Positions 1-5,563 of a stretch of DNA of 5,563 bases are shown piece after piece. The stretch is from contig CAYJBH010000069.1 of NCBI GenBank assembly GCA_964368625.1, positions 1 to 5,563 of the forward strand, in the 5' to 3' direction. Both the position numbers and the translations under genes were made by a program. Each line of letters begins with the position of its first letter. Position 1 is the stretch's first letter. Below the pieces are notes generated by a model. The model searched no databases, was not told where the DNA came from, and worked only from the letters and a program-made list of their open reading frames with translations. The DNA is from CAYJBH01 sp964368625. GTDB taxonomy: Bacteria > Bacillota > Clostridia > Oscillospirales > Ruminococcaceae.

Positions 1-1890
1 GTAAAGTATTTCGTTCGGTCTTCTTTCGCTTTGTAAATTCCAGCCTCTGCCAAAGTAGGACTGCCGCTTGTGGGTATGAGTTGATATTCCAATCCATCAC
101 TTTGACGTACCCATAGTGCGGGATTGGAATACGGCGGTGTACTGCGAGGAAGAATAAGATTCGATATATTCGGAGTTATGCCATCACCTATAACAACCTC
201 AGTTAAATTGGATACACCATTAAAAATATTTGATACATTGGTTACTCTTGTCGTATTCCAATTCGTTAGGTTTAAATAGCGTAATGCACTGCAATTTTGA
301 AACATGTGATTCACATCGGTTACATTATCTGTCGCCCAACTTGATAGATTTAACGAATCCAAGACCGTACAACCATTAAACATTTCGTGCATGTCCGTTA
401 CAGACTCTGTATTGATATGCTCTAAGCCTTCTATTACCTTTAATTTTGCATAACTTTTAAACAAATCACTTAAATTAGACTCCGGTAGAACCTTCTTGCC
501 TTCGCCTGGATCTTCTATAATAACTTTGGTGATAGTACCTGAGTTGCCTGCCGCTGCTATCGACGCTTTAAAGGTCAGCGTGCCACCTGGCTTTACGGTT
601 AAAACACCACTACTTAATGTAAATGTAGCGGTAAAGTATTTCGTTCGGTCTTCTTTCGCTTTGTAAATTCCAGCCTCTGCCAAAGTAGGTCTGCCGCTTG
701 TGGGTATGAGTTGATACTCTAATCCATCACTTTCGCGAACCCATAAAGCTGGATTGGAATACGGAGCAGTACTGCGGGGTAGTAGTTGATTCGATATACT
801 CGGGGTTAAGCCATCACCTAAAACTACCTCCGTTAAATTCGAGGATGAAACATAGCTGAAAATAGAGGTGGCTAAGGTTACTCTCTCTGTATCCCAGTTG
901 GTTAAATTTAAATAGCGTAATGCACTGCAACTTTGAAACATGTAACTAATATTCGTTACATCCTCTGTGTTCCAACTCGATAAATTTAACGAATCTAAGA
1001 CCGTACAGCCATTAAACATCGCATACATACTCGTTACATCCTCTGTATTGATATGCTCTAAGCCTTCTATTACCTTTAATTTAGAGTAACTTTGAAACAA
1101 TGCACTTAAATCTGGCTCCGGTAGAACCTTCTTGCCTTCGCCCGGATCTTCTATAACGATTTTCGTTATACTTCCTTGGTTGCCGGCGGCTACTATCGAC
1201 GCTTTAAAGGTCCGCGTGCCGCCTGGCTTTACGGTTAAGACTGTACCACTTAAAGTGGCCGTAAAGTATTTCGTTCGGTCTTCTTTCGCTTTGTAAATTC
1301 CAGCCTCTGCCAAAGTAGGACTGCCGCTTGTGGGTATGAGTTGATATTCCAATCCATCACTTTGACGTACCCATAGTGCGGGATTGGAATACGGCGGTGT
1401 ACTGCGAGGAAGAATAAGATTCGATATATTCGGAGTTATGCCATCACCTATAACAACCTCAGTTAAATTGGATACACCATTAAAAATATTTGATACATTG
1501 GTTACTCTTGTCGTATTCCAATTCGTTAGGTTTAAATAGCGTAATGCACTGCAATTTTGAAACATGTGATTCACATCGGTTACATTATCTGTCGCCCAAC
1601 TTGATAGATTTAACGAATCCAAGACCGTACAACCATTAAACATTTCGTGCATGTCCGTTACAGACTCTGTATTGATATGCTCTAAGCCTTCTATTACCTT
1701 TAATTTTGCATAACTTTTAAACAAATCACTTAAATTAGACTCCGGTAGAACCTTCTTGCCTTCGCCTGGATTCTCTATAATAACTTTCGTTATAGATCCT
1801 TGGTTGCCTGCTGCTGCTATCGACGCTTTAAAGGTCAGCGTGCCACCTGGAGAAACAGTTAAGACTCCATTACTTAATTTGGTAGAAACC
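1..1890 (-). repeat. Three tandem 630-bp repeats within the BspA-like gene
   Basis: The same 59-base stretch (beginning gtaaagtatttcgttcggtc) recurs at 1, 631 and 1261, giving a period of exactly 630 bp (210 codons). Units 1-630 and 1261-1890 are identical from 1 to 511 versus 1261 to 1771, then differ. The middle unit (631-1260) is homologous but diverged, with eight differences over 61-120 versus 691-750. Two in-frame length changes compensate: the middle unit has two extra codons (SYVSSSNL versus NGVSNL), and the junction preceding it in the protein is two codons shorter than the one following it (ATLSGT versus ATFTLSSG). The array probably continues past the left edge. Confidence 0.95.
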
Positions 1891-1967
1891 TGAGTAAGCG
1901 TTTGTGAAAACATTGTTACCGATACCAAGAAGGTAAGTAACGTCAATAAAGATTTTAGTTTGTTCAT
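1..1967 (-). CDS. BspA-like leucine-rich-repeat surface protein, 5' part (C-terminus beyond window)
   Basis: The minus-strand frame is open from ATG at 1967 to the left edge (655 full codons). Residues 1-21 form a signal peptide: Lys at 3 and 5, a hydrophobic core LLTLLTFLVSVTMF, and likely cleavage before Gln22 (MFS|Q). There is no lipobox Cys, so it is probably secreted rather than a lipoprotein. Three tandem 210-residue units follow, with boundaries near residues 236 and 446. Each unit has a Gly/Thr-rich strand region (VLTV.PGGTLTFKASI), a DUF285/BspA leucine-rich block (in unit 1 about residues 85-175, with VTDMHEMFNGC, LNLSSW, HMFQNCSALRYLNLTNWNT) and a connector ending GIYKAKEDRTKYFT. 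Proteins with these repeats are usually surface or secreted adhesins, but substrate and partners cannot be inferred. No C-terminal sorting domain is visible because the end is missing. The start is chosen because the signal peptide follows directly. The leader is A-rich, and I found no TAnnTTTG promoter upstream. Confidence 0.9.
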   Translation of the reverse strand, partial: MNKLKSLLTLLTFLVSVTMFSQTLTQVSTKLSNGVLTVSPGGTLTFKASIAAAGNQGSITKVIIENPGEGKKVLPESNLSDLFKSYAKLKVIEGLEHINTESVTDMHEMFNGCTVLDSLNLSSWATDNVTDVNHMFQNCSALRYLNLTNWNTTRVTNVSNIFNGVSNLTEVVIGDGITPNISNLILPRSTPPYSNPALWVRQSDGLEYQLIPTSGSPTLAEAGIYKAKEDRTKYFTATLSGTVLTVKPGGTRTFKASIVAAGNQGSITKIVIEDPGEGKKVLPEPDLSALFQSYSKLKVIEGLEHINTEDVTSMYAMFNGCTVLDSLNLSSWNTEDVTNISYMFQSCSALRYLNLTNWDTERVTLATSIFSYVSSSNLTEVVLGDGLTPSISNQLLPRSTAPYSNPALWVRESDGLEYQLIPTSGRPTLAEAGIYKAKEDRTKYFTATFTLSSGVLTVKPGGTLTFKASIAAAGNSGTITKVIIEDPGEGKKVLPESNLSDLFKSYAKLKVIEGLEHINTESVTDMHEMFNGCTVLDSLNLSSWATDNVTDVNHMFQNCSALRYLNLTNWNTTRVTNVSNIFNGVSNLTEVVIGDGITPNISNLILPRSTPPYSNPALWVRQSDGLEYQLIPTSGSPTLAEAGIYKAKEDRTKYF

Positions 1968-2465
1968 GTTCTTTTTTGTTTAAAAATAACAAGCGAGTTC
2001 TAAAAATTGGCAGTTAATAATTTTGAAAATTGCACGTAATGGATTTTCATTTCAAAATTTAGACCAAAAAACCATTCAGTTGCGATATTTCACAGTTTCG
2101 TTTAAGAAATTCATAATATAATTAAAAAAGATCAAGATAACCGTAGAACAACATTGTCTTTATAAATTATTTTGTATCAATGAAAAACAGAAATAATTCG
2201 CTAACGTTATCTCGAACCTAATTTAAAAATACTTAGTTAGCATTATTTTTATAGATGAATTTCAGGTGAGGGCTAATTTTTCGTTTTTCACTCCAAACTT
2301 TAGAACAAGAAGCCATAACACCCTAAATGACATAAATTGCTACCGTTCGGAAATTTGAAAGAAAACTTTCGCTTTACTCACTTAATCGCAATTTTGCAGC
2401 ATATATCTGACAGCAAAAAATCTGATTAACCAACAATTTTAATCAAACCCTATCTATTCGGTGCA
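1968..2465. other. AT-rich intergenic region with no recognised gene
   Basis: This stretch lies between the start of the surface-protein gene and the stop codon of the transposase remnant. Scanning both strands I see only very short ORFs, for example 27 codons on the minus strand at 2233-2316 and 13 on the plus strand, none with recognisable content. It should hold the leader and promoter of the minus-strand gene, but I found no clear -7 box (TAnnTTTG) there. Part may be the outer end of the decayed insertion sequence, but no terminal inverted repeat could be identified. Confidence 0.6.
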
Positions 2466-2610
2466 TTATTTTAAAATAATTTTCAGTCTCACAATCTGCT
2501 CAAATCGACACAAATTGTTAGGTTGATAAGTCAAATATGATTCCTTTAGCTCTTTCAAGTGCAATAAAACGCAAGTGCAAACCCTGCATCGTCTGCTTCA
2601 TAAATCCAAA

Positions 2611-2680
2611 CCAACGACAAACTGAGAGCAATCAAGCCCCGCTTGAATTACCGATGTACGAAGGAGGAAGACGAGGTCAA
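2611..2680. other. About 70-bp insertion in the transposase remnant
   Basis: On the minus strand, the codons for RARVEHV end at 2681 and the expected continuation FGFMKQ begins at 2610. The roughly 70 bases between have no counterpart in the usual RVEHVFGFM motif and shift the frame. Exact ends are uncertain by a few bases because both junctions are T-rich on the coding strand. The insert looks less AT-rich than its surroundings, and its origin is unknown. Confidence 0.6.
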
Positions 2681-2745
2681 TACGTGTTCAACTCTCGCTT
2701 TAATTTTTGACCTTTCTATGTTCAATGCCTTTTGTCCATCGGTAA
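2648..2745. repeat. Nested imperfect inverted repeat
   Basis: Two arm pairs are nested: ttaccgatg at 2648-2656 with catcggtaa at 2737-2745 (9 bp), and aggtcaa at 2674-2680 with ttgacct at 2707-2713 (7 bp). The outer pair extends imperfectly inward. One arm of each pair lies in the 70-bp insertion and the other in the transposase-derived sequence. This could be an inverted partial duplication, a folded RNA or chance. Confidence 0.4.
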
Positions 2746-2950
2746 GAGTATTATTACGACACCTCTTTTTACAAATCTTGTTTATAAATCTTTATTTATC
2801 AATCATTTGCTGTTGATTTTCACCAGAATAGACCCCATCAGCATGAAAATCTTGCCCCATATAATCCTTAGTTGCTAGGACAACTTGATAATTAGCAACA
2901 GTATAAAATTTCATCTAGATAAGGAGGGCTAGGTAGTTACAAAAAATCAC

Positions 2951-2958
2951 TAACTTTG
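2951..2958 (+). promoter_or_regulatory. Candidate Bacteroidetes -7 promoter box for the vapD unit
   Basis: The sequence taactttg matches the Bacteroidetes consensus TAnnTTTG exactly and ends 29 bases before the ATG at 2988, implying a short AT-rich leader. No TTG-type -33 element is visible at the expected distance upstream, which is common but weakens the call. It lies outside the transposase remnant and would drive both the 47-codon ORF and vapD. Confidence 0.5.
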
Positions 2959-2987
2959 TGCTAATTATAATCAAACATATAAACATC

Positions 2988-3131
2988 ATGTGCAAAGATG
3001 ATAAAGTATTAATTTCTTCTGATTTAACCCATCAAGAAGAATGGATCATAGGGACTGTAATTACTGCTAAAACAGATGAAGGAGATATATTCTTTGGCAA
3101 AGAATATCAATTTAAACCTGCTAAAAATTAA
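2988..3131 (+). CDS. Small 47-residue protein upstream of vapD, candidate antitoxin
   Basis: ATG at 2988 opens a 47-codon frame beginning MCKDDKVLISSDLTHQ and ending at TAA 3129-3131, five bases before the vapD start. I do not recognise the family. The protein is soluble and hydrophilic, with no signal peptide or membrane segment. The middle (EEWIIGTVITAKTDEGDIFF) has alternating hydrophobic residues suggesting a small beta-strand fold. The tight spacing and the candidate promoter at 2951 suggest one transcript with vapD. In Haemophilus influenzae, VapD is encoded after a small antitoxin, VapX. By position this protein could play that role, but no sequence similarity to VapX is claimed. The leader has no Shine-Dalgarno site, as is usual in this phylum. 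A chance ORF is possible but less likely given the context. Confidence 0.62.
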   Translation: MCKDDKVLISSDLTHQEEWIIGTVITAKTDEGDIFFGKEYQFKPAKN

Positions 3132-3136
3132 AGAAT

Positions 3137-3493
3137 ATGTATGCACTAAGTTTTGATATGAACACAACAGAGCTGAAAGAATGCTACCCTAAACGTATCA
3201 GTAACGCATACAATGAAATAAAGAAAATCCTATACAATAACGGATTTGAGTGGATACAGGGTTGTACATATATCATCCAAGACGGGGCCAAGAGTAATCT
3301 CTTCTCTGTAATGATGAAATTAAAACAAATAGACTGGTTTCGTCAATCAGTACGAGACATTCGTGACTATAAACTAAAAGACTGGTCAAATTTCACAAAA
3401 CTAATAAAAGAAGAAATATCGATTACCCAAGTTTCAGAAGTAAAACCCACACATGACGAGGAATCTCTGCCACTCTTATCTGAATCTGCATAA
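3137..3493 (+). CDS. vapD: VapD-family endoribonuclease (virulence-associated protein D, Cas2-like fold)
   Basis: The 118-residue product starts MYALSFDMNTTELKECYP and shows VapD family landmarks in order: the first beta strand with Asp7 (position of the conserved acidic residue in VapD and Cas2 folds), AYNEIKKIL at 24-32, GFEWIQGCTY at 36-45 (family GFxWxQGSVY), and WFRQSVRDIRDYKLKDWSNFT at 67-87. Characterised members cleave RNA and act as toxins or persistence factors in Haemophilus and Helicobacter. This activity is inferred for the present protein. Typical VapDs are about 91-95 residues, and this one has an extra acidic/polar tail from about residue 95 (EEISITQVSEVKPTHDEESLP). The start is fixed by the N-terminal strand, and an A-rich leader precedes it. 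It is probably co-transcribed with the 47-codon ORF. It is not a CRISPR Cas2, since no array or cas1 is present, and it is unrelated to the Rhodococcus protein also named VapD. Confidence 0.87.
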   Translation: MYALSFDMNTTELKECYPKRISNAYNEIKKILYNNGFEWIQGCTYIIQDGAKSNLFSVMMKLKQIDWFRQSVRDIRDYKLKDWSNFTKLIKEEISITQVSEVKPTHDEESLPLLSESA

Positions 3494-3518
3494 AAACAGG
3501 TCAACACAAAACCTGTTT
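3494..3518 (+). terminator. Hairpin just after vapD, possible terminator
   Basis: An 8-bp perfect stem, aaacaggt at 3494-3501 and acctgttt at 3511-3518, encloses a 9-base loop and begins right after the vapD stop codon. The downstream side is AT-rich but has only a three-T run inside the stem and no U tract after it, so it may be a weak terminator or an mRNA-stabilising end. Confidence 0.45.
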
Positions 3519-3792
3519 AAATATCGTTAATTATTTGTCAATTTCGATGTGTATAATTATTTAAAAATAAATTTGCAACTATAAAAAATAGATANNNNNN
3601 NNNNAATCAACATTTTTTATTTCAACAAATGTTAATTGAGCTACCAAAATTATTAATCGTTAGGTATTTTTATAGTAAATACATGTTCATATAAATGTTA
3701 AAAACTTCAAGTTTCAAAAATTAAAAATACTTTTCAACCATTTCAACATCACATTATCATCATCATATTTTTTAAAACTTTTACTTCTTTTT
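3519..3792. other. AT-rich intergenic region upstream of nadA, with assembly gap
   Basis: No gene is visible. A scaffold gap (N at 3595-3604) interrupts it, so the link between the vapD unit and nadA rests on scaffolding. The sequence tacttttc at 3728-3735 is one base off the TAnnTTTG box and could be part of a nadA promoter, giving a leader of roughly 50 bases. This is weak evidence. Confidence 0.5.
3595..3604. other. Assembly gap of 10 N (intergenic)
   Basis: Ten N bases, the same length as the other two gaps, so it is a placeholder and the true missing length is unknown. Confidence 0.97.
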
Positions 3793-4731
3793 ATGTTAAA
3801 TAATAGATTGTTCAAAAACGGATATGGAGAGGAAGATCTCCCACAAGATTTCAATTATGTTTCTGAAATCAATAAATTGAAAAAAGAGAAAAATGCAATT
3901 ATTCTTGGGCATTTCTATCAGAACCCTGAAATACAAAATATAAGCGATTTTATTGGCGATAGTTTAGCTCTTGCTCAAGAAGCCGAAAAAACAGACGCCG
4001 ATATTATAGTTTATGCTGGTGTTACTTTTATGGCAGATACTGCAAAAATAATAAACCCTTCAAAAAAGGTTCTGATGCCCGATTTGAATGCAGGATGTTC
4101 CCTTTCGGATAGTTGCCCTGCTGATGCGTTTGCTGAGTTTTTGAAAAAATATCCCGACCATACAGTCATAACATACGTTAATAGTTCTACAGAAGTTAAA
4201 GCTCTTTCAGATATTATTTGTACAAGTAGTAATGCTGTAAAGGTTATTCAANNNNNNNNNNATAGAAAAAATGACGGGTAGAAAAATGGTAATTTGGGAT
4301 GGAGCCTGTCATGTGCACAAACAATTTAGTGTGCCTCGCATTATTGAATTAATGAAACTAAATCCTGATGCTGAATTAATTGCGCACCCCGAATGTCAAA
4401 ATGATGTTCTTGCAATGTCTAAATATATTGGAAGTACTTCAGCATTATTAAATTATGTTATTAAATCAGATGCACAAAAGTTTANNNNNNNNNNGCAACA
4501 GAATCAGGTATTTTGCATCAAATGAAACTAAGCTGTCCAGAAAAAGAGTTGATTCCTGCTCCTCCTGAAGATAGCACCTGTGCATGTAATGATTGTTATT
4601 ATATGAAAATGATAACTTTAAAAAAAATATATCTATCGTTAAAATATGAGTTACCTGAAATAATTATACCAGAAGAACTACGTTTAAGAGCTCTAAAGCC
4701 CTTACAAAGAATGTTAGATATTAGTTTATAA
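3793..4731 (+). CDS. nadA: Quinolinate synthase NadA (one gene interrupted by two assembly gaps)
   Basis: NadA condenses iminoaspartate with dihydroxyacetone phosphate to quinolinate in de novo NAD synthesis, using a [4Fe-4S] cluster in the cytoplasm. Three in-order pieces are visible: 153 codons from ATG 3793, 74 codons from 4262, and 78 codons from 4495 to the stop at 4731. All three cluster cysteines are present: Cys102 (NAGCSLSDSC), the Cys of GACHVH (4307-4309), and the last Cys of CACNDC (4594-4596). By spacing against Thermotoga NadA, His40, Ser57, Tyr128, Asn130 and Ser145 match active-site residues, and AHPEC and GSTSALL follow. Allowing for gap losses (about 20 residues around the APDKNLG region, then two), the protein is about 327 residues, normal for Bacteroidetes. 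Frame changes occur only at N runs, so the gene is probably intact. No nadB or nadC is in view. The flippase gene follows after 34 bp. Confidence 0.95.
4252..4261. other. Assembly gap of 10 N inside nadA
   Basis: The gap falls exactly between complete codons (reading frame ends at 4251 and resumes at 4262), so the true missing length must be a multiple of three. Comparison with the family suggests about 20 missing residues, roughly 60 bases, covering the usual IIFxPDKNLGxYI segment. Confidence 0.93.
4485..4494. other. Second assembly gap of 10 N inside nadA
   Basis: The gap lies between AQKF plus one base (A at 4484) and ATESGILHQM. The family motif FIVATESG implies five missing bases (completing Ile and adding Val). 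Ten N breaks the frame, so the length is a placeholder. Confidence 0.93.
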
Positions 4732-4765
4732 TATTCTGCAAATAAAGAGTTTATTATATAAAAAT

Positions 4766-5563
4766 ATGGGTCAATTAAAAAAATTAGCCAGCCAAACTGC
4801 TATTTATGGTATAGGGTCAGTTGTACCTCGTATTTTAAATTATATACTCTTAACGCCCTTTTATACAAGAGTTTTCGATTCTTTAGTCGATTATGGTACA
4901 CATACGTATTTGTATTCATATAGTGCATTTTTAATCATACTATTGACTTTTGGAATGGAAACTGCCTTTTTCAGATATGCTAAATCAAAAGGTATTGATA
5001 AAGTTTATTCTGTTTCATTTATATTCTTAGCCTTTAATGCTTTAATATTTTCCACAATTGTACTTATTTTTGGAAAAAGCATAGCCGAAATTATTGGGAT
5101 AATTGAAATAGATTACTTATGGTATTTTTTAGGAATAATAGGTTTAGATGTTGTTTGTGCTATCCCATTTGCTACACTTCGTTTTTTAGAAAAGGCACGT
5201 TTATTTGCAATATTAAAAATTTTCAATGTTTGTATTAATATAATTGTCAACCTTATATATTTATTACTGTTACCCTATCTCAACAATAATGGTTGGGATG
5301 TAAGTTTTGTGTTTAATAAAGATAATCTATTAGAATATACATTTCTTGCAAATTTGATAGCCAACGGTATCACATTTTTATTTTTATATCCTTATACAAG
5401 AAAATTTTATACAAAGTTTGATTATAAGCTTTTTAAAGAGATGCTTATTTATGCAACGCCAATAGTTGTTGCTGGAATATTAGGAATGATTAATGAAGTT
5501 GCCGATAAAATTTTGTTAAAATATTTTTTACCCAACTCAAATACAGCATTTGAACAAATAGGA
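4766..5563 (+). CDS. Polysaccharide/oligosaccharide flippase, N-terminal part (cut by window end)
   Basis: ATG at 4766 opens a frame that continues uninterrupted to the right edge (266 codons). The start MGQLKKLASQTAIYGIGSVVPRILNYILLTPFYTRVF matches the N-terminus of Bacteroidetes Wzx/RfbX-like proteins of the MOP flippase superfamily, which move lipid-linked sugars across the inner membrane for lipopolysaccharide, capsule or related glycans. About seven hydrophobic segments are visible, near residues 12-32, 46-66, 82-103, 117-138, 149-171, 190-210 and 226-245. GMETAFFRYAKSK (63-75) is another familiar stretch of this group. Full-length members have about 450-500 residues with 12-14 segments, so about half is shown. 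The substrate is unknown, and a MurJ-type lipid II flippase is less likely. It lies 34 bp after nadA in the same direction with no terminator between, so co-transcription is plausible although the functions are unrelated. Confidence 0.88.
   Translation, partial: MGQLKKLASQTAIYGIGSVVPRILNYILLTPFYTRVFDSLVDYGTHTYLYSYSAFLIILLTFGMETAFFRYAKSKGIDKVYSVSFIFLAFNALIFSTIVLIFGKSIAEIIGIIEIDYLWYFLGIIGLDVVCAIPFATLRFLEKARLFAILKIFNVCINIIVNLIYLLLLPYLNNNGWDVSFVFNKDNLLEYTFLANLIANGITFLFLYPYTRKFYTKFDYKLFKEMLIYATPIVVAGILGMINEVADKILLKYFLPNSNTAFEQIG

Larger units (their letters stand above)
2466..2914 (-). pseudogene. IS5-family transposase remnant (C-terminal half, decayed)
   Basis: Read on the minus strand from 2914, the translation contains GQDFHADGVYSGENQ, matching the GQDLYADSAYTGE region around the second catalytic Asp of IS5-family DDE transposases. 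Next comes FINKICKKRCRNNTLTDGQK, then RSKIKARVEHV, the catalytic-Glu motif usually followed by FGFM. The continuation FGFMKQTMQGLHLRFIALERAKGII lies in another frame after about 70 extra bases (2611-2680). The end CRFEQIVRLKIILK and its stop at 2466-2468 lie in a third frame. An in-frame TAA sits at 2792-2794. The N-terminal half with the first Asp is absent, so this is a dead fragment. The family is recognised from remembered motifs and not from a database search. No terminal inverted repeats or target duplication were found. Confidence 0.82.

Noticed and set aside
1..1890. CRISPR-like or noncoding repeat array
   Set aside because: The 630-bp units are in frame, open throughout, and translate into BspA-type leucine-rich repeats.
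1905..1967. Lipoprotein signal peptide on the BspA-like protein
   Set aside because: No Cys follows the hydrophobic core; the sequence MFSQ fits signal peptidase I cleavage instead.
2233..2316. 27-codon minus-strand ORF beginning MASCSKVW
   Set aside because: Too short, no recognisable motif, no promoter or partner; expected by chance in this AT-rich spacer.
2648..2745. Structured ncRNA or riboswitch
   Set aside because: The arms overlap a decayed transposase and its insertion, with no conserved riboswitch core and no adjacent gene in suitable position; kept only as a low-confidence repeat.
3137..3493. Possible Cas2 of a CRISPR system
   Set aside because: The fold is shared, but the GFxWxQG and SVRDIR motifs are VapD-like, and there is no cas1, other cas gene or spaced direct-repeat array in the window.
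4271..4731. Two separate short genes starting at 4271 and 4513
   Set aside because: Both are internal parts of nadA; their apparent starts follow N gaps and their sequences continue the NadA family alignment.
4741..4755. Small palindrome aataaa-gag-tttatt between nadA and the flippase
   Set aside because: Pure AT 6-bp stem, too weak for a terminator and common in AT-rich spacers.

Overview
The window reads as a draft scaffold from a low-GC member of the Bacteroidetes/Bacteroidota. The clues are a BspA-type leucine-rich-repeat surface protein with a Bacteroidetes-style signal peptide, AT-rich leaders without strong Shine-Dalgarno sites, one sequence fitting the Bacteroidetes -7 box (TAnnTTTG), and a NadA and a flippase whose sequences resemble Bacteroidetes homologues. 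Genus and species cannot be read from the sequence. Three runs of exactly 10 N are scaffold-gap placeholders. Both window edges cut through genes.

Left third (1-1967, minus strand): the first 655 codons of a large secreted repeat protein. It has a signal peptide and then three tandem 210-residue (630-bp) units, each carrying BspA/DUF285 leucine-rich repeats. The gene runs off the left edge. The first and third units share 511 identical bases, while the middle unit is visibly diverged.

Middle (1968-2987): about 1 kb without an intact gene. Positions 2466-2914 on the minus strand hold the decayed C-terminal half of an IS5-family transposase, with an in-frame stop, a roughly 70-bp insertion at the catalytic Glu motif and small frameshifts. 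Next come a plausible promoter (2951-2958) and a compact two-gene unit: a 47-codon ORF (2988-3131) that I do not recognise, then five bases later a VapD-family protein (3137-3493), followed by a hairpin. VapD proteins are small Cas2-fold ribonucleases that act as toxins in some species, so the 47-residue protein is a candidate antitoxin. This pair is the most interesting candidate system in the window.

Right part (3793-5563, plus strand): quinolinate synthase nadA (NAD biosynthesis), which appears as three pieces only because two N gaps of the wrong length interrupt it, then, after 34 bp, the first 266 codons of a polysaccharide/oligosaccharide flippase that runs off the right edge. The two may be co-transcribed. 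They have no obvious functional link to the VapD pair or the surface protein.
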